DNA of 64,000 nt from Bombyx mori (Eukaryota; Arthropoda; Insecta; Lepidoptera; Bombycidae). The notes under the pieces were generated by a model. It saw nothing but the letters and a program-made list of their open reading frames with translations, did no database searches and had not been told where the DNA came from. Made by a program: the position numbers and the translations under genes. Each line of letters begins with the position of its first letter. Position 1 is the first letter of the stretch. The stretch spans positions 7,874,001 through 7,938,000 of the forward strand of contig NC_085124.1 in NCBI RefSeq assembly GCF_030269925.1. The letters run 5' to 3'. Below are positions 10,661-21,889 of this stretch, piece by piece.

Positions 10661-11394
10661 GAAATAAAATAAATAGGTATATAAATAAATATTTACTAAC
10701 AATCACGCCACGTTAACTGGTCCCGTGATAGGTTCGTAAAGAACTTGTGTTACAAGTACCAGATAACGGAAATAAATGTAAGATTTTTATTATACACATA
10801 CATATATTTAATATACATCCATAACCCTGGAAAAGACATTTATGTTTATCATACAAATATCGTTCCTTGGCGGGATTCGAACCCGCGACCCCCGTATGTA
10901 GTCGTCGTGGCCTAAAGGATAAGACGTCCGGTGCATTCGTTGTTGCGATGCACCGGTGTTCGAATCCCGCAGGTGGGTACCAATTTTTCGAATGAAATAC
11001 GTACTTAACAAATGTTCACGATTGACTTCCACGGTGAAGGAATAACATCGTGTAATAAAAATCAAAACCCGCAAAATTATAATTTGCGTAATCACTGGTG
11101 GTAGGACCTCTTGTGAGTCCGCACGGGTAGGTACCACCGCCCTGCCTATTTCTGCCGTGAAGCAGTAATGCGTTTCGGTTTGAAGGGTGGGGTAGCCGTT
11201 GTAACTATACTGAGACCTTAGAACTTATATCTCAAGGTGGGTGGCGCATTTACGTTGTAGATGTCTATGGGCTCCAGTAACCACTTAACACCAGGTGGGC
11301 TGTGAGCTCGTCCACACATCTAAGCAACAAAAAAATAAAATAAAAAAATGTAGTGACCATGTCACTTACCACTACACCAGAGGGCCGTTAGGTA
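10661..11394 (-). mobile_element. tRNA-derived SINE (second family), split by Bm1
   Basis: On the minus strand the head reads GGCCCTCTGGTGTAGTGGTA (A-box-like), then past the Bm1 insertion GCGGGTTCGAATCCCGCCAA with a consensus B box. The body continues through TGGTACTTGTAACACAAG and ends in a TAAATATTTATTTATA-type tail near 10661. Taking out Bm1 and one TSD copy rejoins the head. It would have been transcribed by Pol III from its internal promoter. Confidence 0.75.
10903..11347 (+). mobile_element. Bm1 SINE, full length
   Basis: A complete 445-bp copy. The tRNA-like head has an A box (GTGGCCTAAAGGATAAG) and a B box (GTGTTCGAATCCCGCAGG). A conserved body follows (ACTGGTGGTAGGACCTCTTG, then GTAACTATACTGAGACCTTA), and the 3' end is ATCTAAGCAACAAAAAAATA. 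It is flanked by ATGTAGT at 10896-10902 and 11348-11354. The 109-codon minus frame across it is a shadow. Non-coding; the machinery must come from a LINE. Confidence 0.9.
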
Positions 11395-12340
11395 TAGGTA
11401 TAGTTATATTATAGGTAGGAAGCGACAAACGACAAACTAAAGATAGTTCCTACTCATATGGGATCAACACATCCAACCATCAAACGGTCATAAATGAATC
11501 GGCATTTCGAGATACGAATTCACAAACGCAGATCGTAGTTAAACAGTATATGCAATTTACCGATTCGCGTACACATGTAAATTACAACAATCAGTAACTA
11601 GCATTGTACTGTTCTGTTTGTGTTCAAATGACGGCGTACAATGAGCAAAATTATGCTAACAAGCGCTGTACTAAATGTAGAGAAAGAGAAAACTTTAATA
11701 TTTTGCAATTAACACATTAAAGAATTGATGATAACTAAGGAAAAAATATAACTGTTTCAAGCAGACATTTTTCTGTTTTTTGATTTAGTAAATTAAGTTA
11801 TTCTTATTGTTGTTTGGCCGTGAATAAACAGAAGTGCTTATTCACCTGGCGTTTAGTGACTGCCGTGGTTGATTCACACAACAAAGTGAGTGTCGCCACC
11901 TGCCTTGAGGCGTTTCAAGCCAATTGCTTTGATGTAGATTGAACAAAATAAACATTATGATTGATAATTTGTTGAAATTTATTAACTTCTAACTATTAAA
12001 GATTTTTGAGTAAAGGAAATAGTCACGAGCTTTATTACTTCCGTTGTACTACGTTCCATTCATTAAAAATTCTCTAGCTGTACGGTATCAATTTGGTTTT
12101 GTGCCATCAACAATAACAGTTCGCCCGCAAAGTGTCCAACGTGCATCTTAAACAAGTTATTGCAAGAAAATTAAATTGCTGTTTATTTGGTGAAATCTAA
12201 ATGCCATTACTTTAAATAAATTACTTTACTAATTACTTTTACGGTTTAATCTCGCGTATCTAATGTCATTAAATAATAATAATTATAATTCAGAGATTTC
12301 GTCCACAAAAACCGTGAAGCATAGAGACCTTCGAAATTAT
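11395..12340. other. Unassigned AT-rich spacer
   Basis: No gene. A short stretch near 11835-11915 (ACCTGGCGTTTAGTGACTGC) looks like a very old Bm1 3' end, but is too diverged to call firmly. Confidence 0.3.
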
Positions 12341-12377
12341 ATCATTCATCATCATCATTACCTTGCCCTTCTCCCAG

Positions 12378-12700
12378 TCACCTGGGGTCGGCGCAACATG
12401 TTTTCTCTTTCCATGCTCTTCTATCATATACCATTTCTACGCTCACTCTCCTCTTACCCATATCGTCTTTCACGCAATCCATCCATTTCTTCTTAGGTTT
12501 ACCTCTTCTTCTATATCCTTCCACATTCATAGTTACCACCTTATTTTCATTTCTTCTCATCACATGTTCATATCATCCCAAACGCGCACTTCTCAGCTTT
12601 CAGACTTCCTCTAACATATTCATTCCGTATTCTATCTATTCTCGTTACTCCACACATTCATCGCAACATTCGCATCTCTACTGCATGCAATGGCCTCGAA
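12378..12700 (-). pseudogene. RTE-type LINE, reverse transcriptase C-terminus
   Basis: The minus frame at 12378-12563 encodes VEGYRRRGKPKKKWMDCVKD, then a D-RR-WK-KTCCADP ending, the usual C-terminus of insect RTE-type endonuclease/RT proteins. Upstream on the minus strand (12564-12700) a second frame gives MRMLRWMCGV, RIRNEY and KVRSARLG, which belongs to the same protein. A frameshift or stop separates them at about 12570. The catalytic RT part is absent. Confidence 0.75.
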
Positions 12701-12753
12701 GGTACTTAGAGCAACCTTCGAAATTATATAATGACAACAAAAAATTTTTTATT

Positions 12754-12945
12754 TTTTTATTGTCATATTTGCTGGTAGCCTAAGGGGCTATACCAACTGA
12801 GCCCGGACAGGTAGGTGAACTCACGGGCTCAACTTGAGAGAATTTGCTAATAAATAATAGCCTTAGCCAGAGCAGAGCTTCGAAGTATCTACCACTGGAT
12901 CGGAATCGCAACCCACTGAGAAGATCCTACGAGAAACTCAGTGTG
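12754..12945 (-). mobile_element. LINE tail repeat (family B)
   Basis: Minus-strand copy. On the plus strand it opens with the poly(A) complement near 12754, then GCTGGTAGCCTAAGGGGCTA, the GAGCCCGGACAGGTAGGTGA block and GAGAAACTCAGTGTG at the other end. The CTCTTGCTAGGGC block is diverged. Confidence 0.7.
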
Positions 12946-13096
12946 TTACAAAACCCCTAGATTATAGTAATAGTACTTAGGGTTAATTATGCAATGACTC
13001 GCGAAAACCGAAGAAAATACTATATTACTTAACACTATATTTAAATTACTAATACTATACCTACAAATATATGTATTTATGTGGGTTTTTTTTAAA

Positions 13097-13414
13097 TGAC
13101 GCCACCCACTTTGAGATGTGTGTTCTAAAATCACAGTATAGTTACAACGGCTGCCCCACCCTTCAAACCGAAACGCATTACTGCTTCACTGCACTGCAGA
13201 AATAGGCGAGGTGGTGGTATCTACCCGTGCGAATTCACAAGAGTTCCTACCATCAGTAATTACGCAAAATATAATTTTGCGGGTTTCATTTTTATTGCAC
13301 GATGTTATCCTTCACCATAGAAGAAAAATTGGTACCCTCCTGCGGGATTCGAACACCGGTGCATCGCTAGATACGAATGCACCGGACGTCTCATCCTTTA
13401 GGACACGACGACTT
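13097..13414 (-). mobile_element. Bm1 SINE, tail missing, internal deletion
   Basis: Head present (minus strand; GGACACGACGACTT at the right end, B box in CGGGATTCGAACACCGG). About 40 bp of the body between the head and the TTCACC block is deleted, and the 3' ~95 bp is absent. The 95-codon plus frame over it is a shadow. Confidence 0.85.
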
Positions 13415-15048
13415 CAAACCAGTAACCGGTTACTTGTTTCTCTATGTTGTCGATTCGAAAACCTAACTAAAGTTTTTGTTTTTTATTACGACATATAACT
13501 ACATATAACCAAAAGTACCATCCATTTCGTTGGTACAAGGTTAACGCACAAGCGAATGGACACAAGGGAAAGTTTTTGTGGACCAGCGTGGCGCTTGGAG
13601 TTTCACTATTATTGCGAACGATACTAGTACCTGTGTCCGACAGTGAAGCAAGGCTACAAGCCAGACTTGCCGATTTGAAAGTTCTTATTGAAAACCTGCA
13701 TAGGGTATGAAGTTCTTCATTTTGATACCAAAATTAAGAGTTGCAATTTTTCTTACATAACGTTGAAGGAAGTTAAATAGCATCCGTGTTTTATTTCGAT
13801 ATATTCATAAGGATGGGTAAAATTGAATGGAACATAAGACTTGGATGGTGAATGAGCTGGACTCGATAGGGTAGAGCAGCTGTTCCTCATGGCACATATA
13901 ATAGTAAAACTGTGTTTTTCAAAGTAACGGCATATGTAAAGTGACACTATGAGAATATAGATCCAAGTTCTGAATTACGGTCAATAATTTGTCGCCTCTA
14001 TTTTTTGAAAGACTATTTTCAGAAGGCTTCAGTATCAAACGCTACTGAAGAGAAAAGAAAGCGCGTAACAAAAAAAAACTAAGACAATTTCAGAAGTTTT
14101 TTTCTTAAGTAAAGAAGCTCTTTACTTTTGCGAACAAATTCTCCGATACTAATTACAACGTTCAACCTTTTTTTACGAAAGCTATTGTTGGTGTTCAAAA
14201 AAAAAACACCAAACATCTTCGCTGTTTTTAATTATACAGTGAAAGCAGAATTAAAATCCGCCCGCCCGTACCGAGTGAAGGTTCAAACTGTTATACCTTC
14301 TTGCTAATGTTTGTTCTTTGTTTCCTTTCTTTTTCCAACGAACTGTGGTTAAACACAACGATTAAACACAACTAAACTCACGATTGGATGAAAACTGACG
14401 TTTCCATTCTCGAATTGAACTTTATTTCATCGCTTCTCGCAGAAGTTGAAAAAGTAAAAGACTGAGATTTTAGATTCTTATTTTGTTGTATATTAGGATA
14501 GTTTTGAAACGGCCGCTTCTTAAAAAATAAACATTAAAAACCGATTTTTATTCCAATTGGAATTCAGTTCTATCAATGCCATTTTCTGTTAAGCTTTCCT
14601 ACCAAGGTTAAATGAATACGTGATATGATCCTATTTTGTTACTATTACGATTTTTTATTTCCATACAAAAATGTTTTCCGTCCTGTTTGTCGCACCGATG
14701 TTTGTCAGGATTTTTACTTTATTGGATCCGGTGATCAATATTTCATATTTTGATATCAAACAAATTCGTTACAATAACATCTAAGAAGAAATAAATTCTA
14801 ATCCTTGGTTAAGCCACCGCATTTCTCACATATAAAATACTTGTGGGGTTTGATGATAGAAATTAGTGTGATGGTTAAGATCAGTAAGTTTATTACAGGG
14901 GAATGATGGACAAATAGGCGATTTAGCAGAAGTCACATTTGCTCAATACTCTTTTTTTCAATCGTAATTCAATCTTTTGATCCTTAAGTAGAGATAACTC
15001 GGCAGCTGCCTATTCGCAAAGCACCAATTCCAAATACCGTCTTGGGGG
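13415..15048. other. Unassigned AT-rich spacer
   Basis: No gene, and no repeat shared with the rest of the window. The only frames are short. Confidence 0.35.
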
Positions 15049-15054
15049 ATATAG

Positions 15055-16235
15055 CCTTGGAGAGCAAGGGCGAGGCTCTTGCTGTGAGCCTTGATATTGC
15101 GAAGGCCTTCGACAGGGTCTGGCATAGGGCACTTCTGTCGAAGCTACCATCTTACGGAATCCCCGAGGGTCTCTGCAAGTGGATCGCTAGCTTTTTGGAT
15201 GGGCGGAGCATCACGGTCGTTGTAGACGGTGACTGTTCTGATACCATGACCATTAACGCTGGCGTTCCACAAGGTTCGGTGCTCTCCCCCACGCTTTTCA
15301 TCCTGTATATCAATGACATGCTGTCTATTGATGGCATGCATTGCTATGCGGATGACAGCACGGGGGATGCGCGATATATCGGCCATCAGAGTCTCTCTCG
15401 GAGCGTGGTGCAAGAGAGACGATCAAAGCTTGTGTCTGAAGTGGAGAACTCTCTGGGGCGAGTCTCCAAATGGGGTGAATTGAACTTGGTTCAATTCAAC
15501 CCGTTAAAGACACAAGTTTGCGCGTTCACTGCGAAGAAGGACCCCTTTGTCATGGCGCCGCAATTCCAAGGAGTATCCCTGCAACCTTCCGAGAGTATTG
15601 GGATACTTGGGGTCGACATTTCGAGCGATGTCCAGTTTCGGAGTCATTTGGAAGGCAAAGCCAAGTTGGCGTCCAAAATGCTGGGAGTCCTCAACAGAGC
15701 GAAGCGGTACTTCACGCCTGGACAAAGGCTTTTGCTTTATAAAGCACAAGTCCGGCCTCGCGTGGAGTACTGCTCCCATCTCTGGGCCGGGGCTCCCAAA
15801 TACCAGCTTCTTCCATTTGACTCCATACAGAGGAGGGCCGTTCGGATTGTCGATAATCCCGGTCTCACGGATCGTTTGGAACCTCTGGGTCTGCGGAGGG
15901 ACTTCGGTTCCCTCTGTATTTTGTACCGTATGTTCCATGGGGAGTGCTCTGAGGAATTGTTCGAGATGATACCGGCATCTCGTTTTTACCATCGCACCGC
16001 CCGCCACCGGAGTAGAGTTCATCCATACTACCTGGAGCCACTGCGGTCATCCACAGTGCGTTTCCAGAGGTCTTTTTTGCCACGTACCATCCGGCTATGG
16101 AATGAGCTCCCCTCCACGGTGTTTCCCGAGCGCTATGACATGTCCTTCTTCAAACGAGGCTTGTGGAGAGTATTAAGCGGTAGGCAGCGGCTTGGCTCTG
16201 CCCCTGGCATTGCTGAAGTCCATGGGCGACGGTAA
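15055..16235 (+). CDS. LINE reverse transcriptase, C-terminal ~394 residues
   Basis: RNA-directed DNA polymerase of a non-LTR element, which would copy its RNA at a nicked target in the nucleus. Motif A is LDIAKAFD at residues ~17-24, motif B GVPQGSVLSP at ~74-83, and motif C CYADDS with the catalytic DD at ~101-106. The rest is thumb and C-terminal domain, ending in the FFKRGLWRVLSGRQRL and GIAEVHGRR segments. The open frame extends left to 15042 only through a TTG codon in host DNA, so there is no real start. The endonuclease domain and N-terminal fingers are missing. The frame is uninterrupted but cannot give a working enzyme. Confidence 0.9.
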
Positions 16236-16281
16236 CCACTCACCATCAGGTGGGCCGTATGCTCGTCTGCCTACAAGGGCA

Positions 16282-16312
<31 letters not shown>
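15055..16312 (+). mobile_element. 5'-truncated LINE with poly(A) tail
   Basis: A jockey/CR1-superfamily LINE copy cut off within the reverse transcriptase. It ends CAAGGGCAATAAA plus a ~30-nt A run. ATATAG occurs at 15049-15054 and again just after the tail at 16313-16318, a likely short TSD. Related 3' fragments are at 548, 41668 (minus), 56795 and 59030. The long A run and open frame suggest it is younger than those relatives. Confidence 0.85.
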
Positions 16313-16317
<5 letters not shown>

Positions 16318-16318
16318 G

Positions 16319-17139
16319 GAAGCAATCAGGGAATAATTTATGTCTCAATTAGTAACCCTCGCGCGAGAAAAAATTTTACCAAAATCGGTCCTTTACTAAG
16401 CCGATAATTGCTTATTTACGAGACCTCACGACCCCCCGAGATCACCGAGACGTGATTGAGTCGGAGGCGTCCCGATTGGCATTTTATGAGCAATGTTAAT
16501 TAAAAATATGAACTTTGAATACTATGTTTCTTTGCGATAAGTTGGTTTTATTTTTAATGCAATTAATTTCATTTTTCAAAATAATAGTTTTATAATTAAA
16601 TTTATAATTTTAATGACATTACGTAGAGCGATAAAGTTGTTATTAAAATTTGTTTACTTGAAAGATCATAAATTAGACGTTATGAATAACACACACAGTC
16701 ACATTGTTTGGTTACTCTTTGAATAATAACAGAAATATCAATCATCTGTTTCAATACCATTTTGTAATAACTTCTATACATGGTGGAGATGACGGTATCG
16801 GTATTCCATTATACGAGGTATACCACAAAAAAAATGTTTAAAAATATATTGCTCTTTAGTTTCGATACAACACCATTTTTGGATTTATGAGTCCACGCAT
16901 GCATGTTTCTTCTACGGGCTCAGTGACTTTTTTCTACAAAAATATAACAAAATATTGAAGTTCAGTACAATGTGTTTATAAATTCATTATTAGTAAAATC
17001 AACGTAAAATTTTAGATTTGGATTTACCTAAAAGGACTACCAAAAGAGTGTCCTCATTTAAAGAGATAACAGTATGGACATGATACAAATACAAGTAATA
17101 ATGAAATACGAGTCTTCCCTCGTTGTAGCAATACGGCAA
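16319..17139. other. Unassigned AT-rich spacer
   Basis: No gene or recurring repeat. A segment near 16368-16400 (ACCAAAATCGGTCC) resembles the repeat tails seen elsewhere but is too short to assign. Confidence 0.35.
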
Positions 17140-17935
17140 AAACGGCTCATTATTGGTCTGAAAGCTTCCGACATGGAAATATTAATCTAAAATATGTGCC
17201 GTGATCGTCCGAATACTTAAGTCAACAACGCGAATTGAAAGTGATTGTGGAAGCTGACGATATTCAAGCAACCGCTGAGCTAGCAGCGGTTTTCAACCTT
17301 AGCATCAAATAAAATTGGTCCATTTCCGCCAAGTTGGCAAGGTAAAAAAAAACTTTATATCGTCACACGAACTGAACGAATACAGAAACGAAGCGATTTT
17401 GAACCACAATGCCACTTGCGATGAAAAATCAATTTTTTTTATTATTGTAAGTCGTTATCATGTTGGTTAAACCCTAGCTTAGCATCTATGTAATGCCCCA
17501 AATCAAAACTTATCCCTAAAAAATCATGGTCACAGCTTCTTTATCAAATAGTACCAGCATTACCACGGATGTAAGGAACTGGACTAGGGATAATCGATAT
17601 TAGTAAAACATCGATGTTGATCGGATGTTAAAACATCGATGTTTTCCAGCTAAGCATCGATGTTGAATAAACATCGATCGAATATCGATCATCCCTAAAC
17701 TGGACACAATGATGTGGAAGCTCGCGAACTCCGGCCAGCTTTGGTTAATCTCTTGTCTCTGCTGCTCCTACATGACAACGTTCGACCTCCTCCTACGGCT
17801 CAACGGGCCGTCTTAAAGCTACAAGAGGTAAGGTTGGAGGCTTTGCGTCATCCACTGTACTCACCAGGCCTTGCGTCGACAGACTTCTACTTTGTCTAAG
17901 CTTTTGGCTAAGTAGTTTTGAAAATACCAACCATT
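17140..17935 (+). pseudogene. Mariner-type transposase remnant
   Basis: Scattered pieces in several frames match a mariner DD34D transposase in the right order: EADDIQATAELA and VKKL of the DNA-binding region, ATCDEK around the first catalytic Asp (near 17425), PNQNLSLKNHG (near 17500), then LLHDNVRPP (second Asp, near 17770) and LYSPGLASTDFYF (third acidic position, near 17880). Stops and frameshifts lie between them. A 113-bp MITE splits the gene at 17585-17697. TIRs were not found. A second copy is at 41397-41660. Confidence 0.8.
17585..17697. mobile_element. 113-bp hAT-type MITE inside the mariner remnant
   Basis: Ends are TAGGGATAATCGATATT and, inverted, TAGGGATGATCGATATT (16 of 17 match). 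It is flanked by identical 8-bp AACTGGAC at 17577-17584 and 17698-17705. The interior is built from ATCGATGTT-type repeats. An 8-bp TSD with a TAGGG terminus points to the hAT superfamily. The homologous mariner copy at ~41455 has no insertion, providing an empty site. Confidence 0.9.
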
Positions 17936-18408
17936 AACCAATGTGGGCTGTGGCAATAGCTGTGGGCTTAACCTACCCATAGAACAGAAATAAAAGCCAT
18001 TTTGCTAGAGCAGGCATTCTTAAAAATAAGTATGATCCGTCATTTTTTTCATCCGTCATCATTATTTCACGTCATTATCCTATCTTAGTCTTGGTAAGTA
18101 TTGACTAAGTATTGAGTAGCTAAAGCTGTCAACTAGTTATAATACTGCTATAAAATCAAGTTCTTACCAAAGTAAAATAAGTCGGTTATTAAGAGCATCG
18201 ACTAAACATATAAAGTTACGTAAGCTTCTGTATTTCGGCATGAGTCCAGGAAACTTCAACATCAATCTGCAAGTTAGCCTCCTGAACTTGGCGAGTGATT
18301 TACCAAACTTGTGCACGAAATCTTTGGCCATGTGCTTTGACCCACTTTGTGGTGAAAATACTTTTTTTTTCTAATTAATGCAACCAACAAAAGATATTTA
18401 TTTACGTA
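17936..18408. other. Unassigned AT-rich spacer
   Basis: No gene or repeat recognised. Confidence 0.3.
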
Positions 18409-18724
18409 CTAGCTGACCCGGCAGACTTCGTAGTGCCTCAATCGATAAATAAAATACCTAAACTTTTGTATAAAATAAACTTAAAACAAACAAAAGGAAT
18501 CCGTCCGACGGGGGGGACATCAAAGGGAAAACAAAATTGTTATTTTTATTTAATTCCGAGCTTTTTCATATTTATCTACCTTTTAAACCTTCTCTGGATT
18601 TCCACAAATAATTCAAGTCCAAAATTAGCCAAATCGGTCCAGCTGTTCTCGAATTTTAGCGAACAGCAATTCATTTTTATATATATACTTATAGATATAG
18701 ATAAAATATATAGATATAGATAAA
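18409..18724 (+). mobile_element. Retroposon of the CTAGCTGACCCGGCAG type
   Basis: Starts CTAGCTGACCCGGCAGACTT, has the CCAAATCGGTCCAGC block and GAACAGCAATTCATTTTTAT, and ends in a (TATAGA)-type tail. The layout matches family C read in the same direction: CTAG start, AAATCGGTCCAG block, AT-rich tail. No TSD was resolved. The two ~70-96 codon frames over it are shadows. Confidence 0.55.
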
Positions 18725-19349
18725 AGTCAAAACATAATAAATATGTCACCGAATCATGAAAATAAACTGTAGTTTCAGATATACGAAACATTTAGAAGTT
18801 ATTAAACTATTCGACTGACATTAACATCGCGTTAGATCGAATATTAAAGTCTTGAACAGCGGGAACATCCATACGTACAGGAAAAGGCATTTATTACGTT
18901 TATTTCAATTTGTTTAACTTGTACAACTTCTAAAGCCGCAATTAACGGCGAGATAACAGATTATACACGTTTACTTCACGCGCATTTCAGCGAAGTTTTA
19001 ATTTATTTTCAGGCTGTTTACGCGGGAATAGAATATCGTGAAGATTATTGAACTCATATGTGTATCGTTACTGTGTGTGAACGTATAGATCTCGAACAAA
19101 TATATTTGCAGGTAGATAGATCGATGCTAATCGGCAGTGATTTTTTCTGATGTTTGAATTTGAATCATAACAAACGTTTGTCTGGTAAATATTAGGTATT
19201 TCAACTGTTATACGTACCTTTATATTTACTAGTATTTACCTAATTATTAAAATTCTGCCAGAATCCCTGATACCTACAGATTAAGGTTTAATTGAACGTA
19301 TAATATTTTCTCTCTTGTTCCATTATTGACATTTTGAAAAAAAAACTTC
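18725..19349. other. Unassigned AT-rich spacer
   Basis: No gene or recurring repeat recognised. Confidence 0.3.
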
Positions 19350-19790
19350 AATAGTATTTTTTGATCACGAGGAAATCGCTTGACTTCCGTTCAGGTATTA
19401 AGGGCTGCAGGAAGAATACGTCTGAATAGAACTGACTAAAATTCTTTGTCGGTTAACAGTCCACATCCGAGTCTCGCATAGGACAGAATTCAACCGAGGC
19501 AGGCCGGTCAAATGAGGTGGATTTAGCGCGAGGCGCATCTCTTTCCTCCACATATGGAACGCCGAAGCCGATCTACCACCGAGCCTCTCAGTCGGCGGGC
19601 TATCAGCCCACCTCAGTGGCACGGTCAATTTATACAATACCACGCCAGTGCATAAGAAGCAGGGTAATCTATGGAGTCGTCGCGTCCCCTTGCGGGGGCG
19701 CGGAGCGGGCCTTGGGGAAACTCCTCTGCCCGGGCTAAATCTCCCTGCCTGCTCCCTGCTGATACAAAAGAAGATGTTTCACTCACAAAA
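19350..19790 (-). mobile_element. GC-rich retroelement fragment (family D)
   Basis: Collinear with 7441-7990 through blocks near GACTAAAATTC, CACATCCGAGTCTCGC, GCCTCTCAGTCGGCGGGCTA and the GGCCTTGGGG-AACTCC region. It begins with a T-rich stretch, so the 3' end lies to the left on the minus strand. Several shadow frames of 67-81 codons cross it. No known domain was read. Confidence 0.55.
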
Positions 19791-20382
19791 GTCGTGCATC
19801 ATCTCTACAACTCATCGTTGTCAAGTCGCAGCCAGGACCCTTGACGCTTAAAATACGCCTAATTCCCATTTAATTTTGTTGCAACGATATGCCTGCCGCC
19901 GGTCATACGTAGAAGGTATTACGAAAAATACTTTTTGTGAAGAGTCAAGAAACGGTCTTATATCCAATTCAATGCGTGTTTATTATTCCTTTGCCGAATA
20001 GTATATACTTACGAAAATAAAACAGAACGACGTAATTCAGTATTTCATTCATGATCAACTAAAAGGTTTAACAGAGATTTCTCATCGGTTCGACTCGTGA
20101 CAGATTTCCATAACTATTTAAATGGTTACCATTATGAGTGTAAATGCCGCTTTGACGTTTAAATGTTTTAATTAACATCGATTTAAACGTGGCTTTTGAT
20201 ATAAATTGTCGAATCCATTTCGATTTTAGATATAATAATAGGAAGGAACAGTTATTTTGTTTTTAAACGGCTTCTCGGTTTTATGAACGATTGATAGTTT
20301 AAATAATTCATGTAATTGAAGCTGATGAGAATGAGGTTCCACTTGTTTTGTTACTAATTGTTCACAGTATTTGCTTTTTTGG

Positions 20383-20722
20383 AACGAAGTTCCTTATGAG
20401 ACGATGCGGAGGTGTACCCTAACCGGGAAAAAACGTCCGTAACGTAAGATTTTTATTAGTAATGCACACAGTGTACGACTTTACTTTGTAATAACGTACA
20501 AAAAATAACAATTTTTTTATCATTCATTAACCACGATCTCAGAGCGTTCGTTTGCGCAATACATTAACTCTTAAGCAAACAACCGCGAATGAAGTGTACC
20601 ACAATAAGTTCGCACGTTACCGAGTTGCCGTGGGTTGTTGCGAAACCTCCAGTTTTATTTTCTTTATACCTCGAATAGAACTTAAAATTAATATTTTTAT
20701 AATAAGGAACTTTGTTCCTATT
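20383..20722. mobile_element. MITE with palindromic ends (GGAACGAAGTTCC)
   Basis: The left end GGAACGAAGTTCCTTAT is inverted at the right end as ATAAGGAACTTTGTTCC. Each arm is itself a near-palindrome. The outer GGTGTCCC block right of 20722 matches, in inverse, GGGACACC to the left of the related element at 59849-60151. No transposase frame. Confidence 0.5.
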
Positions 20723-20743
20723 CGGTGTCCCACGACAACACAC

Positions 20744-20905
20744 ATCTTTTTTTTTTTGGATCGGGGGTCGAACCTCTTACGAGGTCTCCGCACCTAGCGG
20801 GCGTGCGATGTGGGACTGAGCAGTCCGCAGATGCAGATGGGAGCGGACCGCGGGCCCGAGGGATGGAATTTAGGGCCCTACCTACCAAACAACTACCAAC
20901 AGATC
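20744..20905 (-). mobile_element. GC-rich retroelement tail after a T run
   Basis: A T run (20748-20758) leads into a GC-rich segment with CTTACGAGGTCTCCGCACCT and GAGCGGACCGCGGGCCCGAG. The form is that of a minus-strand poly(A) retroelement, short and 5' truncated. Family not identified; no TSD seen. Confidence 0.4.
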
Positions 20906-21889
20906 AGTGTTTTTTTTTGCGATTGGCTCATTTTATAACGCCCCTGTGAATGTGAAAAAATTAGATTTCTTTTTTATTTTGGATATTTTTTTAATGTAAT
21001 ATTTGTAAGATTTTGCATTTCTATTAAAAACTTTGAGAACAAAAAGACATTATTACTTTTTAGTACAAATTTAGTAATTTTTGTGTTTGTTATTGAAATG
21101 AACACACGGACAAGCAATATATTTGTAATTTGTACTTGCTATAACCTTCTATAAGAATTTATTCATGGTACATTACGCATTGTCGCCGTTAAAGAATATG
21201 ATACATGAGATATATGTATCTAATAAAAATACATACAATACATAATATGTGACTGTTCTGAAAAAGTAAAGAATTGAATTCCCTTTGCTCTTGAATTCGG
21301 GCTTGGCTTCCGTAATTGCTTAATATCTTAAGCGATACGCGGTCTCATTTACTAATCGGTGCCAATAAAAAAGAAAACACACACCTTTTTTATTCATTCG
21401 CCTGTCAGTTCATACAGTTTCTGTTATGTTGTAGAGTTGTACAGATAGTATTCATTTAATGCATTCCAAGTGATTTATACAATTAGTGTAAGCCGATTTC
21501 ACTTAAATTTGCACCGATTTATAAGGGTGTAATCCACATCAGAGTCGTGACTTGGATCACGTTTCTCTCGACGTTTCAATGTTTCTTGTTACTGAAGAGT
21601 TAAAGTTTATTTTTCAATATCAAGGTGCGTTGAAGGGCTGGTTGGGTGCGCGATAAAATCTGCCAATAAACAACTGTTAGTTCGGTTCTCACGGTCTATT
21701 TGTGGTTTTAGGGTTTTCACTCACCGAAACGGACCGACCCGCACTTGTGTGGAAAACATGAATTGAAGTTAGACTATTATTATTTGACGATGCTTTAAAG
21801 CAACTATAAAGTAGGTTTCTATTGTATTTAGTAACATTGTCCTAACGATAAGGTGTCGAAAAAATTGTAATAAAAAAAGAACAAAAAAA
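20906..21889. other. Unassigned AT-rich spacer
   Basis: No gene; no repeat shared with the rest of the window. Confidence 0.3.

Noticed and set aside
10864..10900. Second tRNA 3' half (GGATTCGAACCCGCGACC)
   Set aside because: It continues past the Bm1 insertion as a SINE head and into a SINE body; acceptor pairing does not fit.
10903..10985. tRNA gene
   Set aside because: The A and B boxes belong to a Bm1 SINE head that recurs at 13097, 21890, 30092, 33307 and 60514; it lacks a proper acceptor stem.
10808..11137. 109-codon minus-strand frame
   Set aside because: Crosses the antisense of Bm1 and part of a second SINE.
12263..12614. Two plus-strand frames of 77 and 83 codons
   Set aside because: Antisense to the RTE-type C-terminus, which has the convincing protein sequence.
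15042..15054. Start of the 397-codon LINE frame
   Set aside because: The first codon is TTG and the first few codons lie in host DNA left of the insertion; no real start exists.
15504..16022. 172-codon minus-strand frame
   Set aside because: Antisense shadow of the reverse transcriptase.
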